Source of the DNA: Jackrogersella multiformis
Lineage: Eukaryota > Ascomycota > Sordariomycetes > Xylariales > Hypoxylaceae
Length of the DNA stretch: 64,000 bases
Direction of reading: 5' to 3'
Assembly: GCA_902806575.1 (NCBI GenBank)
Contig: CADCXD010000008.1
Location: forward strand, 1,736,001-1,800,000
Both the position numbers and the translations under genes were made by a program. Positions 25,529 to 37,445 of the stretch are shown here, one piece after another; positions within the stretch are counted from its first letter, which is position 1, and each line of letters begins with the position of its first letter. The notes beneath the pieces are model-generated. The model did not search any database and was not told where the DNA came from. It saw nothing but the letters and a program-made list of their open reading frames with translations.

Positions 25529-27472
25529 ATGTCTGCTGCCCAGCTTCTCAATCCTAAGGCCGAGTCAAGGGTAAGTCTGACAAGCTATCTTTATTCAACA
25601 TGCAAATATTAACATCTAGACAAGCGGCGGGGTGAAGCTCTTCGGGTCAATATCAGCGCTGGTGAAGGTCTACAAGATGTTCTCAAGTCTAACCTCGGTC
25701 CTCTTGGAACGATCAAGATGTATGTCAAATACTTATATCTAATCATATCGCATGTCGAGAGGAGTTGCTAACATCTATCATAGGCTCGTAGATGGTTCCG
25801 GACAGGTACGAGACCTCTCACCCCACGACACGATATGATATATAGGAAGCGATTTCAAACTAACCTTCTTCCAATAAATAGATCAAATTGACAAAGGATG
25901 GAAATGTACTACTGAGAGAGATGCAAATACAGAACCCTACCGCCGTCATGATCGCCAGAGCCGCCACCGCCCAAGACGATATCTGCGGAGATGGCACCAC
26001 GTCGGTAGTCCTCCTAGTAGGAGAACTCATGAAGCAGGCGGACAGATATATCTCGGAAGGACTACACCCTCGAATTATAACAGAGGGCTTCGAGATTGCA
26101 AAGACCGAATCTCTAAAGGTGTAGCATCTATTTTACTACCCCCAACCTGAATACATTTTCTTACTCTTGCTATAGTTCCTAGATTCCTTCAAATTACCGA
26201 AAGAGGTCGACAGGGAACTGCTCCTATCCGTCGCTCGAACGTCTCTATCTACCAAACTCAACGGGAACCTTGCTAAGTCGTTGACTCCCGATATCGTCGA
26301 CGCCGTCCTAGCTATCTACCAAGCGCCCGCAAAGCCAGATCTACACATGGTGGAGATTATGAAGATGCAGCATCGCACCGCCTCGGATACCCAACTCATC
26401 CGCGGATTGGCACTCGACCACGGTGCCCGGCATCCTGACATGCCTAAGAGGTTAGAGAACGCGTTTATCTTGACCATGAACGTCAGTCTGGAGTACGAGA
26501 AGTCCGAGATCAACTCGAGCTTCTTCTACTCCAACGCCGACCAGCGCGAGAAGCTAGTCGAGAGCGAGCGCCGATTCGTTGATGCTAAGTTGAAGAAGAT
26601 CGTGGACCTAAAGAAGGAGGTTTGTGGAAACGATCCCAAGAAGAGCTTTGTTGTTGTCAACCAGAAGGGCATCGACCCGCTCTCCCTAGACGTGCTAGCT
26701 AAGAATGGAATCTTTGCTTTGCGCCGAGCCAAGAGAAGGAACATGGAGAGAATGCAGCTCATCTGTGGTGGTATTGCGCAAAACAGCGTGGAAGACCTAT
26801 CTCCGGATGTGCTTGGTTGGGCTGGCTTAGTTTACGAGCAGCAGCTGGGCGAGGAGAAATACACGTTTATCGAGGATGTGAAGGACCCCAAATCCGTGAC
26901 GCTAATGATCAAAGGCCCGAATGCCCATACCATCACGCAGATTACGGACGCCGTCCGCGATGGTCTACGGAGCGTATACAACATGATCGTCGACAAGAGC
27001 GTGGTTCCAGGTGGCGGCGCTTACCAGGTAGCGTGTGCAGCCCATCTAAAGAGCGATGCTTTCAAGAAGACTGTCAAGGGCAAGGCCAAGTGGGGTGTCG
27101 ACGCGTTCGCGGATGCGCTCTTGATCATTCCGAAGACGCTGGCTGCGAACGCTGGTCACGATATCCAGGACGCACGTAAGTACTATCTCTATTATTTCTT
27201 ATCTGATTCATGATGATACTAACAATATCGTAGTTGCGTTGCTCCAGGATGAACAGGCGGATGGCAACGTTGTCGGACTTGACCTGATTTCCGGCCAGCC
27301 TATGGATCCAACATTGGAAGGTGTTTACGACTCATTCAGGGTATTGAGAAATTGCGTGGCCTCTTCATCGAGTATCGCGTCGAATCTTCTCCTGTGTGAT
27401 GAGATGCTGAAGGCGCGCCAGATGGGTCGACAAGGCGGTCCAGGCCCGGGCATGGATGGTCCGGAAGAGTAA
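25529..27472 (+). CDS. CCT6: T-complex protein 1 subunit zeta (CCT6)
   Basis: Six exons: 25529-25570, 25625-25719, 25784-25805, 25882-26118, 26176-27175 and 27234-27472. They give 544 residues, the normal length for the zeta subunit of the cytosolic chaperonin TRiC/CCT, which folds actin, tubulin and other substrates with ATP. All five introns (54, 64, 76, 57 and 58 bp) are GT-AG and keep frame. The first intron must use the second AG (25623-25624), since the earlier one shifts the frame out of the conserved AESRRRGEALRVN start. Group II chaperonin signatures are present: LGPLGTIKMLVDGSG, KLTKDGNVLL, CGDGTT at residues 88-93 in the ATPase site, and VVPGGGAYQVAC. The C-terminus is glycine-rich (RQGGPGPGMDGPEE). 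Part of the first half is split by short introns while the apical/equatorial part is one 1-kb exon. Confidence 0.96.
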
Positions 27473-27895
27473 AGAAATAAAGGAGTCCATAAGTGAACAC
27501 GGCTGGCTGATACCACTGTACGTTAGACGCAAAATTTGGCGTTGTTGATAGACGTGGATAGAATAGTCTGTGTATCGGCTACAGTCTACAGGGCCAAGTT
27601 TGATCGGTGCTACATGGGAATGATAAACGTGATATCTTGTAGTTCGGGGAATCACAACGTATTATCTACTTGAGTACAGGTATGTAATAATGGGTTGACT
27701 TTTCCCAGGTTCCGAACGAAACGGGTACTCGTGAGGATCAACATATAACGTATAAAACCCGATTCCAGTATAAACACGGCTTTACTACTTAAATCTCGCT
27801 CTACCAAACCATGAACTACGCGAGATTTCTCTATTGAACGGTTTAGATTTATTGGAATTCAGGGGTAAGTCATATCTAATATGTAATACATAAGG
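27473..27895. other. Convergent 3' region
   Basis: Shared 3' flank of CCT6 (plus) and the DUF5695-like gene (minus). I see nothing else in it. Confidence 0.5.
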
Positions 27896-30827
27896 CTAAC
27901 TTCGAGTCAACTGGACAACCACATCACCATTAGCCGTAAGAGGTATCCGCCAACCCGCACGCTCACGACTAGCCTTAGGGCTTGAGATATTGTACGCCGC
28001 CGCACTTCCATTCGTCTCGACCCACAGCACAGCGGCCGCAGCCTTCGGCGCACCGGATAACTGCGTCAGCGTGATGGAGACGGCGCCCGAGGAACTCCCG
28101 TAGCTGAAGGCACGGATGCTGCCCGCGTCGACGCTGACCGTCACCCCCAGGGGCCCGATAAACACGCGCCGAGTCACAGGCCCGTTGGTAGCCACACTGA
28201 CAGTCCCCTCCTTGCCCTCGCCGGACGAGATGACGCCGCCGTACGCTAGCAGCCCGAAGGTCGGGTGCCGCGCCACGTACGTGCCGGACCCGAGAACCAG
28301 GCCGAGGAAGCCCGGGCCGTAGTCGCCGCTGTACCCGTCCCACTTCAGCGTGTCGGGCCAAGAGTGGAAGGACGCGGAGGCGAAGCCCGCCGCGTTGATG
28401 TTGGAGAGCGGCCCGCTCGACCCGCCGTATCCGACTTGCAGCAGGTACGTGTCGGACGGGTCGCTGCGGAAGGCGGACAGGAGGACCAGCGCGTTGAGCC
28501 CCGAGCCGTAGTGGTGGATTTGCCGCTCGATGCGCTGGAGCTTGCCGCCGTAGCTGGGGGTGGGGGTTAGGATGGGAGGGGAAAAAGGGAAAGGGGAAAG
28601 GGGAAGAGGGGTTAGAGAGACTTACATGTTATCCCAGTATCTACGAGCATTTCCGTTCCAGCCCCAATGAGGTACCGTAGGCGTGTAGCCTAGCACGCTG
28701 TTCACTGTCTTGGCTGCCGTGTTTGCGAAACCGAAGTACCTGTTATAACCCCAGTCAGTCAGTCTTGATCGGAAACCTAATATTAGGACCAAACCCTCAC
28801 TTTGACCAGTAGTAAACCCCTTCCTGGCCGGTAGAATCCCAGGCCATCTCGCTCCCGTAGGGGACTTCCTCGCTATCCCATTGAGCCGCTCGGGACCTCA
28901 TGGCCTGAGTGAACGCGGTAGCCTGCGACGTCAGCCCTTCCCGCGTCAGGTCTGCAAGGATCTCGCCGAAGACTGTCTCGCCCATCAGCCCGACCCGATT
29001 GTATGCGACGTCGGTCTTCATTGCCCGCATGACGGTGCTGTGCGCCTGGTTGATATACCACTTCCAATCATGGCTCTTGACGATCTCGGGGTACGCCCTC
29101 GCGACGCGGTATAGCGACCAATACGCCGCCGCGACATGTACATAATCGTACGCGCGATCGATCGCGTGGGCCGCGTCCACATCCCAGGATGTCCAGCTGG
29201 TCCAGTCGAAATTGGAACTATACTGCGAAAAGTTAGAATACCTTCTACTACATCGACAAATGTTTTTTTGGGGGGCTTTTTAAATTAAGAAATCCATCCC
29301 AAAACATACTTTGTACTGAGGAAGGGCGGAGGGCTCATAGTAGAAGATGCTCTTGCGGACGGCGAAGTCCTTTGTTTGAATGGTGCCCCAGAGGACTTTG
29401 TCGACGAACGTCTCGAGCTTTGCCACTTCTGCGGCGTCGGGCTGGATCGCCTGCTTGGCCACGGCGGCGAGGTACGCGCCGGTGCCGCCTTCGTCGCTGA
29501 GGCCCGCGATCCAGACGCGCGAGTCCTGCGTCACGATGGCCCGCGCCTCGTAGTCGTAGGTCATGACCGAGGGCGCGCGGCCGAACGGGTCCGAAGTGTC
29601 GGCGAACCACTGCTCGGTCGTGAGGAACCGCCCCATGTCCGCCAAAGCCTCCGCGGCGGCCTTCGTCACGTAGTAGTGGACCGTCTGCGTCTTGCCGTCC
29701 TCGTAGTCGATGGTCAGCCTCGACCGGCCCCAGAACGTCGGCGACGGCGTTATCCCGTACGCACCCGGCGACAACTGGCTGAAGGCCAGAGACTCCACGG
29801 GCTCGCTCGAGAACGATATCGCGCTGGAGTTGGCCTGCAGGAACAGCTGCGCCGTCGCCCCCCGCGGGATGATGTACCCCGGCACGCCGAGCGCCACCGG
29901 GGTGCCCGTCCGCCGCACCGCGGCGTCGACGTCGCGGACGCCGGCCTTCGCCACCGAGAAGCGCACGCCGAACTGCAGCGTCTGGCCGGGCCGCAGGGTC
30001 CTAGACGAAGGCTCGTTCCAGGGCTGCACACCCTTCCACTCGTTCTCGGCCCAGGCCCGGCTCAGCACCTGCCACTCGTAGAAGCCCTCGAAGGTCTGGC
30101 TGCCGTAGCCCGTGGCCGCGTACTGCGGCTCGGCGAGGGGGCGGTACGCCTCCAGCGGCGTGTCGCCGAGCGGGGTGACGACGAGCGCGGCGCCGGTGCC
30201 GCGCACGGGGCTGGCGCGGATGTAGCCCGCGTGCATGCCGACGTACGGGTCGGACAGCGAGCACAGGCGCTGGGTGGCGGACGCGTCGCGGTCCGTGAAG
30301 ATGCTGTTGAACTCGGCCGGGAACCCGAGGCTGCCGATCTCCACCTCGGACGCGCCCGTGTTCCCGATCGTGAAGCGCAGGCCGAGGTCGCCTGAGACGT
30401 CGAGCCATTCGCGCGTCACGTTGAGGGGTCCCGACGTGGGAAGGGTCGGCTTCAGGTTCGCCGCCGCTTTGGCTCCCGCTCCGGCGCTGACAGCGGTGAC
30501 GGCCTTCCGGGACGCGGCGGAGTCGCCGTCGATCCAGGCACCGCTGCTGCCTTCGCGGTAGCGGAACGTGATGTCGCCCCAGTGGTACTGCGCGTTGCCG
30601 GCTCGTGCGCTTATCAAGTCGAAGGGCAGGAAGTCGAACGCGTCTCCCGCCGGCGTCAGCGACGCGAGAACTTGCGCGTCGCGGACAATTTTCGCATTGA
30701 AATTGGCCGTTTTAATCGTGATGTAGCCATTCTTGAGGCCGAGATTATCGCCCTGGCATACGACGCTCCAAAGCAGCGAAGCGAAGACGCTGGCGTATGT
30801 GAAGACAGCCCTACCGTGATGAAACAT
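27896..30827 (-). CDS. Secreted DUF5695-like protein
   Basis: Four exons on the minus strand (30827-29310, 29222-28801, 28739-28626, 28553-27896) give 903 residues. The introns are 87, 61 and 72 bp, with GT donors, AG acceptors and continuous frame. Residues 1 to about 24 form a signal peptide (hydrophobic FTYASVFASLLWSVVC, then QG). The rest is a long secreted protein with possible N-glycosylation sites (for example NVTREW). The middle is helical and glycosidase-like in look, with HWGWNGNARRYWD and RIERQIHHYGSGLNAL, and the C-terminus is beta-rich. I recognise the pattern as the DUF5695 family of bacteria and fungi, whose enzymatic activity is not established to my knowledge. An (alpha/alpha)-barrel carbohydrate-active enzyme is a reasonable guess. 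The gene is very G+C-rich, which produces long spurious plus-strand frames. Confidence 0.8.
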
Positions 30828-32487
30828 GATACCTCAGTGGGTGAGCATGAGGAATCATTCCAGACACGCGAGAGGGAGAGATGGAGATGGAGATGGCAGG
30901 TAGAGATGCAAATAGCCGGATCTCTATAATATGCCATCGTGTCCAGATCCCGGGTAGTGATGGCTACCTAGTTCGTGATTTTGATAGCATCGTAACATCG
31001 TCCGCCACCTAGCCCTGGCGTCGTATTTTATCAGTGACGGACCTTCCAGGGTCGACATGATGCTGTATGCTGCGGGGTATCATTGCAGCGACAGATGGGA
31101 AATCTCTAGCTCTTATACCCGAGATATACAGCCTAGATCGATGCAAGTCGTATAGAAAATTCACAACTTCCCCTTTTGGATGTTGGAATGATTCTAGAGT
31201 CTTTTCTCAAGAGATGATGTAACCTAAGCATATATGTACCTAGGTAGTTAAGGAAGTTTCTATTCTCATAAAACAATATTGATCTAAAGAAATATATATA
31301 TATATTAATGAAGTGAAGCATAGATTCTCGATTCGTAAAGCCGGCTATTTCCGCCAAACCGCCAAAGCATGTAAGCATCACTGTATAGATGCACGGTGCA
31401 TACCCTGTATTTTCAATTGGCTCCTGTAAATATAGACACCGTAGCGCTCTATCGCATACCCCTTATAGACGGTGCAATTCATCCACAATGAAATAACATA
31501 CCTACCTTATAGGTATATAGCCAGTGCATTTAATATTTAATACACCCTTTAATATTACGTCTCTTAGGATAGAAATAGACTCATTCAAAAGAAAATTAAG
31601 AGATTTATCGAATGTAATTAATCTGAATTAAATTGCATGTAAAAATGGTACAGTAGGTTGAAGGCTATGTTGAGGTACCTACCTAAATAAGTAATAGGAG
31701 GCAACCCTTAACACACCACCACCACACTTTCGACGTGACGTCTTTAAATACAGGTCAACATATCTGAATTACATACGATTAAATGGGGCTTTCAAGGAGT
31801 TTTCAGATGGGCCTACTTTAATAGTAAGTAGGTACCATTCCATCAAAAGGTGTATACAGGTTAAATGCGTACTTACTTAGGTACCTGATTATGAAGGTAT
31901 GCGTTGAGATTTAAGAAATTGCTCATAAGGGGCCAACAAGTCAGGGTTAGGGGTAGGGTTAGGGATAGCGCTATAGTCTCTGTATGATAGGAACCTTGGT
32001 TGAATGACACGGTGTGAATATTATGCACTGTATATTTATACAGTGATGCTTCAATGGCTTGGCGGAAATAATGCATGGCTAGTCGTTATTCGGAGAATAT
32101 CCGAGTACTCCGTTAACTCCTCTGTCGTTGCATGGAGATACCAGGAGACACTACGTAGATATTGCCTAAATAGGTGCACGAAGATACGACCTCACCTATT
32201 GTAGTAGAGCATCGCATACGCGTGTGAAATAGCGTGATGTAAGTCTACGAAACATCGATGCCTATACCTACCTAGACGTGCATATGAGCCAAATCTCATA
32301 CGTACTCTAATACCCAGCGACTATGTCCGGTCTCCTTAAGTTCCCTTGTATCAATTATTATAAATCGTCCTTTGCCCATCCCCCATCACAGGTACCTTGG
32401 CAGCAATTCATCAGAAGAGACTGAATCTGTGATTCCTATTAGATCGTAGAAAAAGAATTTACCGAATTACCTTACTTCTTGGAGAAA
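30828..32487. other. Divergent promoter region
   Basis: 1.66 kb between two outward-facing genes. It contains an AT dinucleotide run near 31295-31306, several CCTAGG or ACCTAC elements, and a telomere-like tract at 31943-31970. No gene is supported. Confidence 0.5.
31943..31970 (+). repeat. Short telomere-like tract (TTAGGG-type)
   Basis: The bases read AGGGTTAGGGGTAGGGTTAGGG, i.e. about three units of the fungal telomere repeat TTAGGG, one of them altered. It is far too short to be a telomere; it could be an internal telomeric repeat or a binding site. Confidence 0.6.
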
Positions 32488-33528
32488 ATGGCCTCGCCTT
32501 CAGCGGAACCTAACGACCTATTCGGCGTCAAAGGCCTTGTCGCCGTGATCACTGGAGGAGGAACCGGTATGTCAATTTCCCTCAGAAAGCTTATGACCGA
32601 GCTAATCTAATATGAAATGTAGGCATTGGCTTGATGTGGGCACAGGCTCTGGAGAGCAACGGTGCGATCGTCTATATTATCGGCCGTCGTAAGGATGTCA
32701 TCGAGAAAGCCGCCAGCACCGCCGTATGCTATTTCATCTAGCAATCCAATATCTGGATACCTCGCTAATTTCACTGGCACGGATATAGAAGCATGGAAAC
32801 ATCCGGCCTATTCAAGGTGATGTGACCAGCAAGGCCGACCTTGCGCGAGCCGCCGCGGAGATCAAGTCGGCAGTGGGCTACGTCAACGTCGTCGTGGCCA
32901 ATTCGGGCACGACGGGCCCTAATGAGGTTAATAGTATACCAGTCGAGGCTAGTCTGACCGATTTCAGCAATCATCTTCTCGGATTGGACACCGATGCCTT
33001 CACCAACCTCTACGCCGTGAACGCCACCGGAGTGTTCAACACCGTGGCTGCGTTCCTACAGCTATTGGCCGCGGGGAACGAGCGCGGTAACCTGAAGCAG
33101 AAGAGCCAAATCATCGCCACCGCCAGCATCGGCGCATTTAACCGAGTGGCCGTCGCCGGCTACGCGTACGGAACCTCTAAAGCCGCCGTCATCCACATGA
33201 TGAAGCAATTCGCTACCAGCCTCGTACCTTACGGTATTCGATCTAACGTCATAGCCCCTGGGTGTAGGTCAACTCGTCAACTATGGGTTCTCTCCAGACT
33301 GCTAACAGGAAGAATGTAGTCTACCACAGCGAACTGACGGCGCACGTAGAGGACAAGTACCCCTCCAAGGACTGGCCTAGGAGCTTCGTTCCCGAACAGA
33401 GATTCGGGGATTTTGAGGACCTCGCCGGCGCGATTCTGTTCCTGGTGAGCAGGGCCGGCGCCTATGTTAACGGGAATGTGCTGTTGACAGACGGAGGGAG
33501 GCTGTCAGTTTTACCGGCTACTTATTGA
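32488..33528 (+). CDS. Short-chain dehydrogenase/reductase (SDR)
   Basis: Exons 32488-32566, 32623-32723, 32789-33263 and 33320-33528 give 287 residues. The introns are 56, 65 and 56 bp and frame-consistent. It is a classical SDR with a Rossmann fold: ITGGGTGIG at residues 21-29 binds the nucleotide, VANSGTTG replaces the usual NNAG, VNATGVFN carries the structural Asn, ATASIGAF carries the catalytic Ser, and the active-site YGTSK has Tyr187 and Lys191. The C-terminus has the family IAPG and NGNVLLTDGG motifs. Substrate is unknown; cytosolic location is inferred from the lack of a signal peptide. It resembles the fungal 3-ketoacyl-reductase-like SDRs often found near metabolism genes, but no cluster is evident here. 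Confidence 0.9.
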
Positions 33529-34191
33529 TAGTTCTTCAAGACTCGACGGGCTTTTACAGCTTGCAAGGGGTTTGTGTAGCATAGGAGTCTAGAAACGACC
33601 TTGGTATGTTATGATTGGAGGCTTCACATATACCTAGGTACCTAGGTAATGTGTAACTTAGGCCAGATATACTCATCTCAATCCGAACATCTCCACTTAG
33701 GTCTCTATTACGCTTGCTTTTTGTCCCTAATAACTTTGTTAGATATAAAACAATTTTTATTTGTCGGTATAAGTAGCCATATGGAGGCGAGGTTTAATAT
33801 GCACTGCAAAGTTATGTGTGATCTCCATCTTCAGGGGGTTGAGTGGCTAGGAGCTTAGATGTAAAACTACCCACCTGGAAAATGGAAAGCATTGGCGTTA
33901 AGATTCACTAGAATTCCCAGGGACCATTCTCTTTAAAATATAATTCAATCGCCGCAATTATACGCGATACGATAATGATCGTATCGATCCTACCAGTAGA
34001 ACTCAGGGTACTGGAACCGTAATTAAAAAGATTAAAGCCGAATCTGCCAAGAGGGAAGGAATCCATCATACATTTCTAGCCTTGCAGCATACTACCTTAT
34101 ACATTTTCCGTCGTCTACCTGTATTGTGATACCTTATGCTTAAGGGGCCTGCCTATTAGCCACCCATTCTAGGAAATTGACGGCCTGCCGG
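33529..34191. other. Convergent spacer with small hairpin
   Basis: 3' flank of the SDR and the minus-strand unknown gene. CCTAGG palindromes occur near 33632, and there is a perfect 9-bp inverted repeat with a 4-base loop at 33965-33986. No gene is supported. Confidence 0.5.
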
Positions 34192-35661
34192 TCATGATCT
34201 CCTTGTGCGCTTTCCCTTAGAGTTGCCGCCATTCCCACCAACGCTCAGGCGCTTCCTAGAGTTGCCGTCACCTTCTTGAAGCACATTGCTGTCGTCCGAA
34301 GTACTCGGGAATGGTAGGCCAAGCATCTCGCGCCTCTTGAAGAACTCCCACGCGAGCTGCCAGACGGTGCCATTGCCTTTCCTGGGGCCAGTCTTGTCCA
34401 GAAAAGAGGTCAATTGCTTGCGTTCAACGTATCCCAGAGTTAATCGGAATTGATCCGCCGTCCATTCCGTTTTGCTTACAAAGATAGCAATCATGGCTCG
34501 GATCTGATCGCAGTCTCTGTCGATATCCGTACCGGCATCTAATGATCGGCCCCGGACGGCGGTAATGACGGAAGCCAAACTTTGGTTTAGGTGTTAGGTC
34601 AATATCTGTATTAACGCTGTCCAGAGATAACCCTTGATTCAAGACATGTGCCCTTTCGAACTCGGTTCTGATCGGTCTGTCGCCGACGACCAGAGCCATT
34701 AACTCCTCGTGTGTCCTTGGCCTATCTTCTTCGGCCTTTTGGATGATGAGGATCGAATACTGCTCGATCTCGGCAGGACTAAGGTCGGTGAACACAGCCT
34801 TTCGTGCGTTATCCCGCTGCGCTTCCTCTAGCTGTGTGTTAATGTAGTCCATCAGACGATCTCTGACATAGTTGTTGGGAACATCGCTGAGTAAATGCTC
34901 GCGACCGAGACGGGCGCCGCTGACAAGGCCAGTCCCCCCAGAAAGCATGCCCGATGTATCGCCCTGTAGCATTGAATCAAACCATTTGATTAAGCCGCAG
35001 ATCGAAATGGCGCTGCTGGGCTCCAAATCAGCTGCAGACGCGAGCGCATCAATCAGTTCAGCATTGGATTTGATAGACCTTGATGCCTTATAGTAACGTT
35101 AGCACTTGCCATTTGTGTGTAACCGAAAATATTGGATGTGAGTTGTCATACTGCTTTAGATACGGAGAATGGTGTCGCTGGCTTCTCGCGGGGATTTGGT
35201 CTGCTCGACGCTGGTTTTTTTTGGTTGGGTGGCATGACCGATATAACATCCTCATAAACCTGTACGCAACGACTATTGGGAACGTGGTTTTTGATATAAT
35301 CTATGACCGCCCTGATGAAAGAGTGTAGATACATTTTATCAAACTTTTGTTCTATTTCTTGTTGTCGGCGTAGATCACTTCGTAACTGCCGTCTTGGTTG
35401 TCCGACTGGGTTCTTCTCGTCGTAGCCGACCACTTCGCACTTGAACTGTTCCATCTGCTCATCCGAGAGCACATTGTTCTCTTTGAGTTTCGCGATCAAT
35501 TGATCTTTAACTATAGCCTACCAGTATTTAGTAAGCCCGATATTAATATGATTAGGTGTAGAATATAATAATAGAATTAGGTATCTCGATCTTACTTCTT
35601 TAGCGGCTTCGCGGGCTCTCAAATCGGAAAAGTATCTATCATCGGCACTTAATTGAGACAT
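34192..35661 (-). CDS. Unknown protein, four exons
   Basis: The proposed exons on the minus strand are 35661-35596, 35517-35152, 35086-34632 and 34579-34192, giving 424 residues. The first two introns have strong signals (GTAAG donor with TAG acceptor; GTATGA donor with a GTGCTAACG branch site). The third, of 52 bp, has a weaker GTTATC donor but a CTAAC branch, and it is needed to join two good frames; otherwise there is a frameshift near 34600. The N-terminal half is charged and helical (QLIAKLKENNVLSDEQMEQF), with a Pro/Lys-rich linker. The C-terminal part has WQLAWEFFKRREM and ends in a basic tail KGKRTRRS that could be a nuclear signal. I recognise no domain. Confidence 0.6.
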
Positions 35662-36181
35662 GATTAAAGCAGAGTCGAGTTGTGAGATAATCTAGAGCAG
35701 ACCAAGTGAGAAATAATATCGGTCATAGAAATCATGCAACTCCAAATATCCACAGATTTACTAGGTATCTTGTAGTTATAATTCTTATCATTTCCTTTTG
35801 TCTCTATTAATTAATATAATATGTAAGTGCGGATTTAAAATATTTAGGGAATGTGAAAATGATAAAATAAAAAATAAAAAGTCGCGTTTAATCGCGTGTT
35901 CATTCCGTACCATCATTACCCCTGAAATACTTACGTCAGCAGTGTCTTTGCTTTGGGGCTGCGGTACAGGAATCTAGCCCCTGAATGACCTCACTAGTAG
36001 GCGATCATTATCATTAAATTCATAAATTTCAGGTTAATTCATAACTGTACAAAGATCTTACCAATTTTCAACGTGTTCTAATTCATATTTCATTGAATAT
36101 TCTTAAAAACAACTCTACTCGTTGAACATTTCGTTCGACATCTTAACTTCTTACAATTTCCGTCGCAATCCAACTACTTGA
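35662..36181. other. Spacer
   Basis: A+T-leaning promoter side of the unknown gene and 3' side of the secreted-protein relic. It holds single copies of the CCCCTGAA word near 35931 and 35979, the unit repeated at 39769. Confidence 0.5.
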
Positions 36182-36540
36182 TCATGCGCACCCGGTGGCC
36201 TTGTAGAAGGCAAGCGGCGCGACGAAATCTTCGAGGGAGAGACAAGTTGTGGTATACTGAGTGAGAGAGAACGCGACTCTGTCTCCGCAGCCCTCGGTAG
36301 GGTAGAACAAGATCCTGCACTCGCTGCCGGCGGGGATAGGACTGACTTATGCCTGTCCGCATTCGGGACCGCATCGCAATCCACATCACCCGGTCTTTGC
36401 ACCTCGTCTGTCGCCACGGTCGAGTCGGTCGAGTTGCGACAGCCCGCCGCGTTGTACATGGTGAACGACCACCCTGATGCTGGTTGGAAGAGGACAGGAG
36501 CGGCTAAGGCGATCAATTTCAAGGCAGTCGAGAGGTGCAT
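36182..36540 (-). pseudogene. Small secreted cysteine protein with a frame break
   Basis: From the ATG at 36540 the minus strand encodes a clear signal peptide (MHLSTALKLIALAAPVLF, then QPASG). It is followed by WSFTMYNAAGCRNST and GDVDCDAVP, a pattern of small secreted fungal proteins. About halfway (around 36315-36335) the cysteine pattern leaves this frame and continues in the neighbouring one (ECRILFYPTEGCGDRV), ending at the TGA at 36182-36184. The original frame instead runs on as Ser/Arg-rich text to 36151. One base is missing relative to an intact gene; no plausible intron restores it. It is either a recent pseudogene or a sequencing error. It may have been an effector-like protein; function unknown. 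Confidence 0.6.
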
Positions 36541-37445
36541 TGTGTTGACACTCGATTTTGTTGGAAGTAAGTTTTGTAATTGACAGTGACGGTCAGTCAA
36601 TAGCGTATTCAGGTTTACCGCGGTTTAAGATCAATAAAGAATGATGTTGAATAGGTACCTACCAGTAGGTAACTTAGGGGTGTAATATTAGGTATGTTTG
36701 TTTTCTAGGTAGGATAAGAGGAAAGTTGTACTAATAGTCCCGTCAAGGTCAAGTAAGGGTATCTTGCAGTTGATAATTGAATATTCTAATTACCTAAGTA
36801 TCGACTAAGTGGATGTTATCTAGGAAGTAGGTAGCGACAGCGCTGTGATGTCACGATGTCACAACGCGCATATGAGATAGGTAAGAATCATCGGGAGCTA
36901 CAAGGATCGTTCCTGCAAGGTATTAACTAAGCAAACAATGAATATACGTACCTCAAAGCCAACTCGATCCCATGAAAGCTCGCTGTGACTGGTAACACTG
37001 TTTGGTGGTGTTATATTCAGATATCGTGATACGCACCTGGAAGTTGGTCCCAAACTTCAAACGATGACTAGTGCTTTTGTATGACAGGTCTTGTTCACGA
37101 CTCCCACTTTGTATATCTGTATATCATCGTATTTCTATCACTTAATCGGAGCTGTTACTAGGGTGCACCATCCTAACGAGATGCATCATTGTCTGAAATA
37201 TTCTTCACTGTATCTCGTAAATCATATTCCATATCGTAATCCAACAATGAGTGCTTACCTATGGTTCGGAAGAATGGGCTAGAATGCCACCTACTTCCAA
37301 CTTACATTTTTATATAAACAATTCCTATTCTTCAACCAGCACACTACAGGAAACTTCATCAGAACCCCAGAACCCCAGAACCTAGAAGTTTCTTTCCCAA
37401 GTGTGTCTCTACAACAATCATCCTAGCACTATTACTCTAGAAGCC
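36541..37445. other. Divergent promoter region
   Basis: 0.9 kb between the secreted-protein relic and the TPR gene, with scattered CCTAC/CTAGG words. No supported gene. A repeated AGAACCCC word just before 37385 probably lies in the leader. Confidence 0.5.

Noticed and set aside
28265..30395. Plus-strand frames up to 339 codons
   Set aside because: These are shadows of the G+C-rich DUF5695-like gene; the minus-strand exons have a signal peptide, splice sites and family motifs.
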